From positions 172,465 through 236,464 of the forward strand of contig NZ_BIFH01000030.1 of NCBI RefSeq assembly GCF_003967355.1: a stretch of DNA of 64,000 bases. Direction: 5' to 3'. Position 1 is the first letter of the stretch. The number at the start of each line of letters is the position of its first letter. Origin of the DNA: Embleya hyalina (GTDB taxonomy: Bacteria; Actinomycetota; Actinomycetes; Streptomycetales; Streptomycetaceae). Below are positions 56,267 to 64,000 of this stretch, piece by piece. The notes under the pieces were generated by a model that made no database searches, was not told the DNA's origin, and was given only the letters and a program-made list of their open reading frames with translations. The translations under genes were made by a program, and so were the position numbers.

Positions 56267-57496
56267 TCACCCACCGTCCACCGCAGGACCGTCCGCCACC
56301 ACCACGTCGAACCGCCCCGAAGCCACCCGCGCGGTCAGCGCCTCGCCCGCCGCCACCTCGCCCGGATCCCGCACCGCGTGGCCGTCCGCCCGCTGCAGCA
56401 CCGCGTACCCGCGCTCCAACGTGGCCGCGGGCGACAACGCGACCACCCGCGCCCGCGTGTGCGCGAGGTCGCTCTCGGCCCGCTCCAGGAGGTGCCGCAG
56501 CGTGCGCCGAGAGCGCTCCACCAGCCCGGCCACCTCCTCCGCCCGCAGGTCCACCATCCGCCGCGGATCGGCCAACACCGGCCGCGAACGCGCCGCCCGC
56601 AACCCCTGGTACTCCCGATCCAACCGCGCCCGCAACGCGAGCCGCCCCCGATCGCGCACCTGGTGCACCCGGTGCAACTCCTCGCGAATATCCGGCACGA
56701 TGCGCTTCGCCGCGTCCGTGGGCGTCGACGCCCGAAAGTCGGCCACCAGATCCAGCAGCGGCGAGTCCGGCTCATGCCCGATCGCACTCACCACCGGCGT
56801 CGTACACGCGAAGACGGCCCGCACCAGTTCCTCACTCGAGAACGGCAGCAAATCCTCGACGCTGCCACCCCCACGAGCCACCACGATCAGATCCACATCC
56901 GGATCCGCGTCCAACTCGCGGACCGCCGCAACCACCTGCGAAACCGCGCTTACCCCCTGCACCGCCACGTTCCGCACCGCGAACCGCACCGCCGGCCACC
57001 GCCGCCGAGCGTTCTCCAACACGTCCCGCTCGGCCGCCGAGGCCCGCCCACAAACCAACCCCACCCGATGCGGCAGAAACGGCAACGCCCGCTTGTGCCG
57101 AGGATCGAACAACCCCTCCGCGGTCAGCGAGCGCTTCAACTGCTCCAGCCGGGCCAACAACTCCCCGATGCCCACCGGCCGAATCTCCGCCGCCCGCAAC
57201 GACAACGTCCCGCGCGCCCGATACCAGTCCGCCTTGGCGTGCACGACCACCCGCGACCCCTCGGCCACGATGTCCCCGACCGCGTCGAAGACCTTCCGAT
57301 AGCAGGTCACCGAAATCGACACGTCCTGCTCGGCGTCCCGCAGGGTCAAGAACACCACCCCGGCCCCCGGCCGCCGACTCAACTGCGTGATTTGCCCCTC
57401 CACCCACACATCCCCGAGCCGATCGATCCACCCCCCGATCAGTCGCGAGATCTCGGCCACGGGCAGTGGCGCATCGGCAGACGTCGTAAGACCCAT
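56267..57496 (-). CDS. xseA: Exodeoxyribonuclease VII large subunit
   Basis: A 409-residue catalytic subunit. The N-terminal OB-fold (residues ~10-100: [27 protein letters not shown]) precedes the nuclease core with [42 protein letters not shown] and [23 protein letters not shown]. It ends with the coiled-coil and [12 protein letters not shown] segment. It pairs with XseB. The usual adjacency is broken here by the second M6 protease and its repeat-rich upstream region. Confidence 0.95.
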   Translation of the reverse strand: MGLTTSADAPLPVAEISRLIGGWIDRLGDVWVEGQITQLSRRPGAGVVFLTLRDAEQDVSISVTCYRKVFDAVGDIVAEGSRVVVHAKADWYRARGTLSLRAAEIRPVGIGELLARLEQLKRSLTAEGLFDPRHKRALPFLPHRVGLVCGRASAAERDVLENARRRWPAVRFAVRNVAVQGVSAVSQVVAAVRELDADPDVDLIVVARGGGSVEDLLPFSSEELVRAVFACTTPVVSAIGHEPDSPLLDLVADFRASTPTDAAKRIVPDIREELHRVHQVRDRGRLALRARLDREYQGLRAARSRPVLADPRRMVDLRAEEVAGLVERSRRTLRHLLERAESDLAHTRARVVALSPAATLERGYAVLQRADGHAVRDPGEVAAGEALTARVASGRFDVVVADGPAVDGG

Positions 57497-57579
57497 CCCG
57501 AGAGGCTACCCACCCCACCCACCCCCACCCCGCGACGGCCGCCACCACCCACGGGATCGATCGGCGTCCCGGCGTCCGC

Positions 57580-60500
57580 TCAGCGCTCCGGGGTCCATCT
57601 GTGGATCAGTTCGTGTTGGGCCAAGTCCTTGAAGTAGCGGTGGCGCGACCAGGCGGCGAGGTCGCCGATGACGATCAGGCGTCGGCGGGCGCGGGTGACG
57701 GCGACGTTGAGGAGGTTGGGCTTTTGGGCGGCCCAGTTTCGGGATCCCACCTGGCCGGCGCCGGTGCCCAGTACCAGGATCACGATGTCGGCTTCCTTGC
57801 CCTGGGTGGTGTGCACCGTGCCGTAGCGCTTGGCGGTGAGAGATCCGCCCACCACCTTGCCGAGGCCGTGGACGACGTCGCGGAAGGGACTGACGACGAA
57901 GACCGACTCGTTCAGGCGACGCTTCTGCTCGGCGGCGTGATCGCCTCCCGCGGCGCTTCCCGGGGATACCTCGTCGGAGTACAGCCACTCCTGCCGGATC
58001 GCTTCGTCGATGCGGGTGCGGATCCGGTCGAGGGTGATCTCCAGGGCCCTCCCTTCCTCCGGGTTCCACTTCTCCTCGCCCGGCAGGGCTCGAACGTCCC
58101 ACCACACACTGCGCTGTGCGAGCACGAAGTCGTCCTGGTCCCGATTCACTCCGTAGACCATCATCCCGTCGTAGGCGATCTTGTTGCTGACGTCGAACAT
58201 CAGGCGATCGCAGCGGCGGTGCACGCGCAGGGGAGAGCCGAGCCAGATGTCCTCACCCTCGTGGTCCCTCAGCCAGGTGCCGTACGGGTTGAGGCGGTCG
58301 GCGAGGGCCTGGACCGAGGTGGCGGCCGGGGCCCACCGGCGGTCCACCTCGAAGTGTCGAGCCAGGCGCCGCTGGCCCGTCCACGGGAGGGTGACCACGG
58401 GTTCGAGCTGCAACGGGTCGCCGACGACGACGGCGCGGCGGGCACGCCACAACGCGCCGACCACCTCCTGTGGGGCGGCTTGACCGGCCTCGTCGACGAA
58501 CAGCCACCCCAGGGCCTCGCTGCCCAACGGGGCGAACATTCGGCCGACGGACGCGAAGGTCGTCGAGACCACGGGAACCACGAGGAACAACAACTGCCAG
58601 GCGGCGAGCACCGTTTCGGCGGGCAGGTCCGACGGCGCCCGACCGCTGACCACGTCCATCACGGCCTGGAGGTTCTTGCGCATGCGGTCGGGCGCGCCGG
58701 CCAGCAGCGCGCGGTGCAGATCCAGGGCCGCGAGGAAGAGCTCCGAGCGCGCCTCGGCGAACTCGGCGTCCATCCAGGGCGCCGACCGCTCCCGGATCTC
58801 CATGGCGTTCCGGTCGTCGAGGGCCGCCGACCATTCGGCGCCCGGTACGCGGTCGCCCCAACGCTCCCTGGCCGCGGCCAACGAACGTTGCTCCTCCTCC
58901 CGTTCGCGATGCCGAAGAGCCACCTGCCGACCGGCCTCGGCGGTGGTGGCGACCTGCCGCTCACGGGCCTGATCGCACGTGTTCAGCCGGATCTCGGTAC
59001 GCGTGATCGCGGCTTGTGCGTGGTCCACACTCCCCTGCGCCGAGCGCAGCGACGCGTGTCGCGTGGCCAGGGCGGATTCCAACTCCGCGAGGAAGGCGTC
59101 CGCGGCCATTACCGCCGCCTCGAGCGGCAGACGTCCGGCCTCCCAGCGCCGCATCGGCTCACGGCTGACCAGTCTCCGCAATCGGCCGGGTCTGCCCGCG
59201 TCGTGGATGCGCAGTTCCGCCTCCGCCGTCCGCACGCCCTCCTCGCCGTGGCGGACCGCCGCATGCGCCAGGTCGAGTCGGGTGCGCTCGGCGGACATCA
59301 CGTTCCGCCGGCGGGCGAGTGCCGCTCGGCGGTCGGCGAGCTCGCCCTCGATGCGCTGCTGCTCCCGCCGCAGGAGCAGCAGCGTGTCATGGGCGCCGGA
59401 CTCGCGGGTCGCCAGTTCGTCCAGGAGGGCGTCGGGGCCGGCGAGCCGGGCGAGCAGGTCCGCGATCGCCTGCCGCTCCGCGGCCGACTTCCGTACCCGC
59501 TCGCGGGCCCGGGTGAAGCGCCGGACGGCCTGCTTCCAGGTCTCCCGACCCAGTGGCGCCACCGTGTCGGCATCGGTGTTCGTATCCGGGGCGTCCGCGG
59601 TGTTCGGTGCGAACGAGGAGCGCTGTCCACCCTGTAGATGATCGCTCTGCAGCTGCAGCATCTTCTGCAGGCCCAGGAGCGGTCGTTCCTCGCTCGCTTC
59701 CGGTCCCGGCCGCGGCCCCGGTTTGCCATTGCCCTTGGCCTGCTCGCCCCACCAGAAGCGCTGGACGAAGTCGGAGCGATTGCTGCGCCGTCCCAGGCGG
59801 GCGGCGATCGCGCCCCAGGCCTCCTCCTCCAGCGCCAGGCTGGCCGGCCCGGCGAGGTAGTCGGCGCGTCCCTGCCATGCGTCGCCGATCGCCCGTGCCC
59901 CGGGGACTTCCAGCGTGACGTTTTCCACCGCGCCGTTGTTGGAGGAAGCGATCACGATCTCGAAGCCGGTCAGCTCGGGGATCAGGGGGTGGATGGTGCG
60001 CGGGTAGGTCTTGCCGGCCGTCTCCTCCGTGCGCCAGGTGCGCGGCTTCTCGGCGAAGGCGTCCTCCGGCCGTTTCAGGGCCGCCAATCGTTCGGCCCGC
60101 TGCACCACCAGGGCCGCGATCAGGTCGCGCAGCATGGTCGTCTTGCCGGTTCCGGGTGGCCCGTTGACCGCGTAGAGCCCGCGGCCCTCGTCCTGCCCGA
60201 GACTCGTCAGGATGCGGTTGACCGCGAACTGCTGGCTGAGTACGAGCGGCTTGTCGCTGTCCGCCGGCCATCGACCCAGGGGCATGCCCGACGGCTGCAC
60301 GCCGTCCAGCACGACCTCGGGCAGGCGTCGCACGTCGAAGCGGTTCATCGCGTCCAGATCCGCCTCGGCCCTCAGGTAGTCCCGCAGGGCCGTACCGGCC
60401 GTTCCGGACCCGAGGACGTTCGCGACGCGTTCCAGGTCGTCGGCGTAGAAGCTGTTGAGGAAGGTGTCGCCGCCCGCCTCGTCCGCGTGCCGGGCCGAGA

Positions 60501-61461
60501 CCTGATAGCTCTTGATCCGGATCGCGTCGGGTCGAAGCGCTGCCGCGACGCCGAGTTGCTCGGCCACCCACCGCGTGACGGCGGCCAGGTCGTACACGTC
60601 CAGGACCTTCGTGCCCACCTCGGCGGGAGGCCCCTCCGACTCCTCCCGCGTATCACCGTCCGATGCCGCGCCGTCGCCGTCGGTGCCGTCGCCGAACCGG
60701 GAGGCGGCCGCATCGATCGACTCACCGCCGACCTGCTCGATCACCTGCGCGGCCAATGCCCCCGCCACGGGCCCCGGTCCGCCGCCCACCGCGCCGGCCG
60801 CCGCCCCGAGCCCGGCCTTCGCCGCGCCGACGACGAGGCGGGACATCAGCCCCGCGACGGGACCGAGCGCCGAAGGCGCCGAGGGGGAGCCCGCCACAGG
60901 CCGCGGATCGACGTCGATCTTTCCGTCGCCGAGGTCCAGCAGCCGCTGGAGCAGTTGTGTGCCGTACTCGTCGAAACCGGCCAGCCACTGTCCGTGCTGC
61001 GGCCCGGGATCCAGGGTCTGCCCGACCGCCCAGGCGCACGAGGACAGGGTGGCGCTGTCCTTGATCAGCAGCCCGTCCTGGTTCACGGTGAAGCAGAGCA
61101 AGGCACTGTCGCCACCGATCCGGCCGTCGAAATCCTCCTCGGACTCCGGCGCCCGGAACGCCCGCAACAGGACGTCACGTACTTTGTCGATCGCGAAGAT
61201 GCCCGCGTAGACGGTGTGCTGCCACACCAGCTTCGACGGGGACCGCGTGCGACCGAGTTCCGAGCCGGGTTCCCACGGCAGCGGCCGGTTCGGCCGCACG
61301 GCGAAGAGGTTCTTGCGTGGATTCACCGGATCGACCTTGGGCGGGGAGAAATACTCCACGGCTCGCCAATAACGCAGAATCCGCGCCTGACGCCGCCGCT
61401 CGCCCTTCGATCGATTGACGGCCCCCACGCGTTCCCCCCGAGATCGCCGATCCCGGGGCAC
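57580..61461 (-). CDS. Large superfamily 1 (UPF1/DNA2-like) helicase
   Basis: A 1293-residue ATPase. Walker A is GPPGTGKTT (about 433-441), motif Ia-like VIASSNNGAVEN follows, Walker B is FVDEAGQAAPQE (about 985), motif III GDPLQLEPVV, and motifs V and VI are VHTTQGKEADIVIL and VAVTRARRRLIVIG. About 500 residues rich in Arg, Glu and Ala, probably a coiled coil, separate motifs Ia and II. The N-terminal ~400 residues (start motif ILRYWRAVEYFSPPKV) I do not recognise. GTG start at 61461. Role unknown; helicases of this type are common in phage-defence and mobile regions. Confidence 0.85.
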   Translation of the reverse strand: MPRDRRSRGERVGAVNRSKGERRRQARILRYWRAVEYFSPPKVDPVNPRKNLFAVRPNRPLPWEPGSELGRTRSPSKLVWQHTVYAGIFAIDKVRDVLLRAFRAPESEEDFDGRIGGDSALLCFTVNQDGLLIKDSATLSSCAWAVGQTLDPGPQHGQWLAGFDEYGTQLLQRLLDLGDGKIDVDPRPVAGSPSAPSALGPVAGLMSRLVVGAAKAGLGAAAGAVGGGPGPVAGALAAQVIEQVGGESIDAAASRFGDGTDGDGAASDGDTREESEGPPAEVGTKVLDVYDLAAVTRWVAEQLGVAAALRPDAIRIKSYQVSARHADEAGGDTFLNSFYADDLERVANVLGSGTAGTALRDYLRAEADLDAMNRFDVRRLPEVVLDGVQPSGMPLGRWPADSDKPLVLSQQFAVNRILTSLGQDEGRGLYAVNGPPGTGKTTMLRDLIAALVVQRAERLAALKRPEDAFAEKPRTWRTEETAGKTYPRTIHPLIPELTGFEIVIASSNNGAVENVTLEVPGARAIGDAWQGRADYLAGPASLALEEEAWGAIAARLGRRSNRSDFVQRFWWGEQAKGNGKPGPRPGPEASEERPLLGLQKMLQLQSDHLQGGQRSSFAPNTADAPDTNTDADTVAPLGRETWKQAVRRFTRARERVRKSAAERQAIADLLARLAGPDALLDELATRESGAHDTLLLLRREQQRIEGELADRRAALARRRNVMSAERTRLDLAHAAVRHGEEGVRTAEAELRIHDAGRPGRLRRLVSREPMRRWEAGRLPLEAAVMAADAFLAELESALATRHASLRSAQGSVDHAQAAITRTEIRLNTCDQARERQVATTAEAGRQVALRHREREEEQRSLAAARERWGDRVPGAEWSAALDDRNAMEIRERSAPWMDAEFAEARSELFLAALDLHRALLAGAPDRMRKNLQAVMDVVSGRAPSDLPAETVLAAWQLLFLVVPVVSTTFASVGRMFAPLGSEALGWLFVDEAGQAAPQEVVGALWRARRAVVVGDPLQLEPVVTLPWTGQRRLARHFEVDRRWAPAATSVQALADRLNPYGTWLRDHEGEDIWLGSPLRVHRRCDRLMFDVSNKIAYDGMMVYGVNRDQDDFVLAQRSVWWDVRALPGEEKWNPEEGRALEITLDRIRTRIDEAIRQEWLYSDEVSPGSAAGGDHAAEQKRRLNESVFVVSPFRDVVHGLGKVVGGSLTAKRYGTVHTTQGKEADIVILVLGTGAGQVGSRNWAAQKPNLLNVAVTRARRRLIVIGDLAAWSRHRYFKDLAQHELIHRWTPER

Positions 61462-61624
61462 CGTAGCAGAGCCGGAAGATGCGCAATCACGTTTGCGCGC
61501 AAGCCCGTTGCGCCACGTTCACGGGACGTTGCACGGAGCCCGAACACCGATCTCCCGGTGACATCCCGACCCGGGAGGCACCAGGGGTCCGACCCCGAAG
61601 AGTCGAACCCCTTCCCATCCGCGT

Positions 61625-61633
61625 ATCCAGCAC
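61625..61633. repeat. ATCCAGCAC direct repeat, copy 1 of 4
   Basis: Further copies are at 62280-62288, 62456-62464 and 63105-63113. They bracket toxin-antitoxin module 1 (span 655) and module 2 (span 649), so they may mark the ends of the duplicated or inserted units. Confidence 0.6.
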
Positions 61634-61684
61634 CTCCGGCACGCGCGACCACGAGGAACGCCTGTCCCGCCACGGCGGCGCGTG

Positions 61685-61692
61685 GTGTACAC
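61685..61692. promoter_or_regulatory. GTGTACAC palindrome before TA module 1
   Basis: The 8-bp palindrome is conserved at the same place before module 2 (62521-62528), 34 bases before each antitoxin start. Antitoxin autorepression is expected at such a site. Confidence 0.5.
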
Positions 61693-61718
61693 ATGGGACA
61701 CCCGGTACCTATGAGTAC

Positions 61719-61988
61719 CTGACGCAGCCACTGCCCGTGGAGTCCATCCGCGACGTGCGCGCACACCTGGCGGAGGTCGTGGAGCGCGCTGACCGCGACG
61801 ACGTGCCCACGGTGATTACGCGCCGCGGCAAGGAAGTCGCCGCCGTCGTCTCCATCGAGGTGCTGCGCAAGTACCAGGAGTGGGAAGAGCGCGAGATCAA
61901 CCGGATCATCGACGAGCGCATGGCCACCCGCGCACCCGGCATCCCGATCGAGGACATCATGAGGGAGACGCCGGCGCGCGGTGAGTGA
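61719..61988 (+). CDS. Phd/YefM-type antitoxin, module 1, start codon changed to CTG
   Basis: An 89-residue antitoxin with the Phd/YefM DNA-binding N-terminus (PVESIRDVRAHLAEVVERADRDDVPTVITRRGKEVAAVVS) and a toxin-wrapping C-terminal helix. Aligned to module 2, the ATG start is CTG here. The only nearby ATG (61711) is out of frame and meets a stop after three codons, and I see no good GTG or TTG upstream. It is about 90% identical to module 2. It may be weakly translated or silent. Confidence 0.65.
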   Translation: MTQPLPVESIRDVRAHLAEVVERADRDDVPTVITRRGKEVAAVVSIEVLRKYQEWEEREINRIIDERMATRAPGIPIEDIMRETPARGE

Positions 61989-62244
61989 GTACCGAACCGT
62001 CTTCCGCCCCGAGGCACAGGCAGAACTTCGGAAGATCCCTCGCGAGATGGCACTGCGCATCCTGGTCAAGCTGACCGAGTTGGAGACCGACCCTCTCGGC
62101 TTCGACACCACGGCGCTCGTATCCCGGCCCGAGCGTCGCCGCCTGCGACTCGGCGATTCCCGCGTCGTCTACACGATCGACAACGGGGAGCTGGTGGTTC
62201 GGGTCGTTCATGGCGGATACCGCTCCACCGGCTACGACACTTGA
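61981..62244 (+). CDS. RelE/ParE-type toxin, module 1, probably degenerate
   Basis: An 87-residue RelE/ParE-fold protein overlapping the antitoxin by eight bases (GTG start). Family features MSEYRTVFRPEAQAELRKIP and ERRRLRLGD are kept. Compared with module 2, the conserved GDYRVVY has Ser for Tyr, and the terminal VGHRSTVY has become GGYRSTGY, losing the conserved His. These are the positions expected to matter for RNA cleavage, so activity is doubtful. About 86% identical to the module 2 toxin. Confidence 0.7.
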   Translation: MSEYRTVFRPEAQAELRKIPREMALRILVKLTELETDPLGFDTTALVSRPERRRLRLGDSRVVYTIDNGELVVRVVHGGYRSTGYDT

Positions 62245-62554
62245 TGTCGGCCGATCCGGCATCGGAATTTCCGGCACCCATCCAGCACGGTGACGGCGAA
62301 AGGGTCGGCTCCTGGAGAAGCCGACCCCTTCCGACCTGCACGCTTGCGAAATCAACTCGCGTGAAGTAGCGAATCGATCACACGTTGAAGCGGAACCTGC
62401 GGTACAGCGCTCCCACCTGCGTAAACGCAGTACTGGAAGTGGCTATCCAGCTCCCATCCAGCACGGTCGCGAGTCACCCGGCTCATCCGGTATGGCACAA
62501 CCCGCCACCTGGAGCAGATTGTGTACACATGGCACACCCAGTACACTTGAGCGC
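62245..62554. other. Gap between the two toxin-antitoxin modules
   Basis: No gene. It holds ATCCAGCAC copies 2 and 3 (176 bases apart), the module 2 promoter region and the GTGTACAC palindrome. GC is lower than in the core genome. Confidence 0.55.
62521..62528. promoter_or_regulatory. GTGTACAC palindrome before TA module 2
   Basis: Same position as in module 1. A further GTACAC half-site is at 62541-62546, making a possible two-site operator overlapping the promoter. Confidence 0.5.
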
Positions 62555-62824
62555 ATGACGCAGCCACTACCCATAGAGTCCATCCGCGACGTACGGGCGC
62601 ATCTTGCCGAGGTCGTGGAGCGCGCTGATCGAGATGACATGCCCACCGTGATCACCCGACGGGGCAAGCAGATTGCCGCCGTCGTTTCCATCGAAGTGCT
62701 GCGCAAGTACCAGGAATGGGAAGAACGCGAGATCAACCGGATCATCGACGAACGCATGGCCAACCCGGCACCCGGCATCCCGATGGAGGACATCATGAGG
62801 GAGACGCTGGCGCGCGGTGAGTGA
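62555..62824 (+). CDS. Phd/YefM-type antitoxin, module 2
   Basis: An 89-residue antitoxin with an intact ATG start. The N-terminal half (PIESIRDVRAHLAEVVERADRDDMPTVITRRGKQIAAVVS) is the Phd/YefM fold that binds DNA and represses the operon. The C-terminal half neutralises the toxin. It overlaps the toxin start by eight bases. It is the same length as the module 1 antitoxin, with nine substitutions. Confidence 0.88.
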   Translation: MTQPLPIESIRDVRAHLAEVVERADRDDMPTVITRRGKQIAAVVSIEVLRKYQEWEEREINRIIDERMANPAPGIPMEDIMRETLARGE

Positions 62825-63080
62825 GTACCGAACCGTCTTTCGGCCAGAGGCACAGGCCGAGCTCCGGAAGATCCCTCGCGACATGGCCCTACGCATCCTG
62901 ACCAAGCTGACCGAACTGGAGAGCGACCCCCTCGGCTTTAACACCACCGCGCTCGTGTCACAGCCAGAACGCCGTCGACTGCGGGTCGGCGACTACCGGG
63001 TCGTCTACACGATCGACAAGGGAGAGCTCGTGGTGTGGGTCGTCCACGTCGGGCATCGCTCCACCGTTTACGACACCTGA
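62817..63080 (+). CDS. RelE/ParE-type toxin, module 2
   Basis: An 87-residue type II toxin of the RelE/ParE superfamily, most like mRNA-cleaving RelE. The conserved GDYRVVYTI and C-terminal VGHRSTVY motifs are intact, unlike in module 1. GTG start, coupled to the antitoxin. Such modules slow growth under stress, stabilise mobile DNA or abort phage infection; which applies here cannot be told. Confidence 0.88.
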   Translation: MSEYRTVFRPEAQAELRKIPRDMALRILTKLTELESDPLGFNTTALVSQPERRRLRVGDYRVVYTIDKGELVVWVVHVGHRSTVYDT

Positions 63081-63161
63081 TCCCGACTGATCCAGCGCCT
63101 GAACATCCAGCACAGGGCCAGCAGAGGCAAACCTTTAGCCTTCTCCATCTACATGCGGGCG

Positions 63162-63938
63162 CTATTCGGTCTCACTACTCCGTTCCCACCGAGCGCTGTT
63201 CCAAAGCGCCGTGATGACAGGAACCATGTGCTCGGGATCCTGATAGGGCGCCATCTCCGACAGTGCCCTAACAAACTTGTGCAGCATGTTGAGAGAGAAA
63301 TTTTCAGGCCGCATGAAGTTCTTGCGCAGCGTCTCGCGCGTGTTCGGCGCGAGCCCCATGGCAGCGATTGCTTCGGCGAACGTTGGCGTGCCGGCATCGA
63401 CGTACAAGAAGTACAGGCAGCGCCCTAGATTCCTTCTGGCGCCCAGGGAAGCCGCATGGGGTGGCGCCCAAGGTCTCCTCGAAGAGTTTATCGGCTGAGT
63501 AGTGTGAGCCGAAGCTGCCTGCTTTACAGCGTCTTCGTGATCTGCAAACGCACGAGTTACGTCGTCGCCCCAGGCAGCCGGTATTCTATCGGTAGCGTCA
63601 GTCGTCCTAACGCCTTCAGTACTATCGCTGGACACATCCTTCTGCTCTCCAATTGCCGCTTCATCCCACAGCATGTGGAACCGAGCAACTTCAGGCTCGG
63701 GTTCCAGGCCGGTAATATCCTGAGCAAGGATCAGAACGACCAGAGCGAGGAAACCCCAGTCGGGGAGCATCGGCTTTGAGAACAGGTCGTGCACGCGCCC
63801 GTGACTACCGATCCCGTTCGTCCTGCGGGCCAGTTCACGCGTCGACGGAAATCCGGCCTTCCGATGCAGCGCATGCAGCTCTTCACTCAGCCGTTGCATG
63901 GGCCCATCCGGCAGCTGTGGCGCCCTCAGTTTTGCCAC
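63162..63938 (-). CDS. HTH-domain protein of low-GC origin, function unknown
   Basis: A 258-residue protein. The N-terminal part (MQRLSEELHALHRKAGFPSTRELARRTNGIGSHGRVHDLF) looks like a degenerate XRE-type helix-turn-helix as found in actinomycete regulators and signalling ATPases. The C-terminal ~110 residues (RRNLGRCLYFLYVDAGTPTFAEAIAAMGLAPNTRETLRKNF) contain a second helix-turn-helix-like unit. Hand-counted GC is 37/60 at 63181-63240 and 35/60 at 63541-63600, about 60%, well below the core. This suggests recent acquisition. Confidence 0.7.
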   Translation of the reverse strand: MAKLRAPQLPDGPMQRLSEELHALHRKAGFPSTRELARRTNGIGSHGRVHDLFSKPMLPDWGFLALVVLILAQDITGLEPEPEVARFHMLWDEAAIGEQKDVSSDSTEGVRTTDATDRIPAAWGDDVTRAFADHEDAVKQAASAHTTQPINSSRRPWAPPHAASLGARRNLGRCLYFLYVDAGTPTFAEAIAAMGLAPNTRETLRKNFMRPENFSLNMLHKFVRALSEMAPYQDPEHMVPVITALWNSARWERSSETE

Positions 63939-64000
63939 GGTCTCCCCCTCCGAGGCGAACCTCGACCACTGCGCGTGACACGCGTCTGATCCCGTCCAGT

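Overview
The window is about 72% GC, uses GTG and TTG starts freely, and carries markers of a mycelial actinomycete: a mycothiol-dependent amidase (mca), a WhiB-like protein, a GTP-type PEP carboxykinase, GlpX-type fructose bisphosphatase, DUF4307, DUF4245 and DUF1707 proteins, and many TetR/MarR regulators. Gene content and order resemble the conserved core of Streptomycetaceae chromosomes; the genus cannot be fixed from this sequence alone. I see no rRNA, tRNA, CRISPR array or insertion sequence.

Layout. 1-9.1 kb: MarR regulator, threonine ammonia-lyase, a DrrAB-type exporter, greA, DUF4307, mca, a small membrane protein and a thioredoxin-domain protein. 9.1-18.1 kb: a TetR/MFS efflux pair with a recognisable operator, hemolysin III, pckG, uppS, PIN-PhoH protein, secreted lytic transglycosylase. 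18.1-25.5 kb: thiolase divergent from a double-TetR regulator, ahpCD with an OxyR-like site, cupin/GlxA pair, class II fumarase. 25.5-33.5 kb: lactate-utilisation lutC plus a lutA-lutB gene fused in one frame, then an operon with an extracellular S15-type hydrolase fused to an ABC ATPase, its permease and an ARMT1-type phosphatase. 33.7-49.4 kb: DUF402, oxyR (about 12 kb away from ahpCD), an SGNH/ricin-lectin secreted protein, DUF1707 protein, MocR regulator divergent from an EamA-sigma-membrane protein operon, class I fumarase, MarR/Wbl, an MFS-MarR fusion, glpX and DUF4245.

49.4-57.5 kb is the most unusual part. Two secreted M6 (immune inhibitor A-like) metalloproteases lie in opposite orientation around xseB, and the second one splits xseB from xseA. 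The two protease genes share a 320-bp inverted repeat with one mismatch by my hand alignment, covering the zinc-site region in the same frame. Recombination there would invert the xseB segment and swap the C-terminal halves of the two proteases in frame.

57.6-64 kb looks accessory: a 1293-residue superfamily 1 helicase with an unrecognised N-terminus, two tandem Phd/RelE-type toxin-antitoxin modules (the first apparently decaying, the second intact) each bounded by a short direct repeat, and a lower-GC HTH protein. This resembles the edge of a mobile or defence-type region.

Coordinates are from the supplied sequence. Homology statements rest on recognised motifs, not on a database search.
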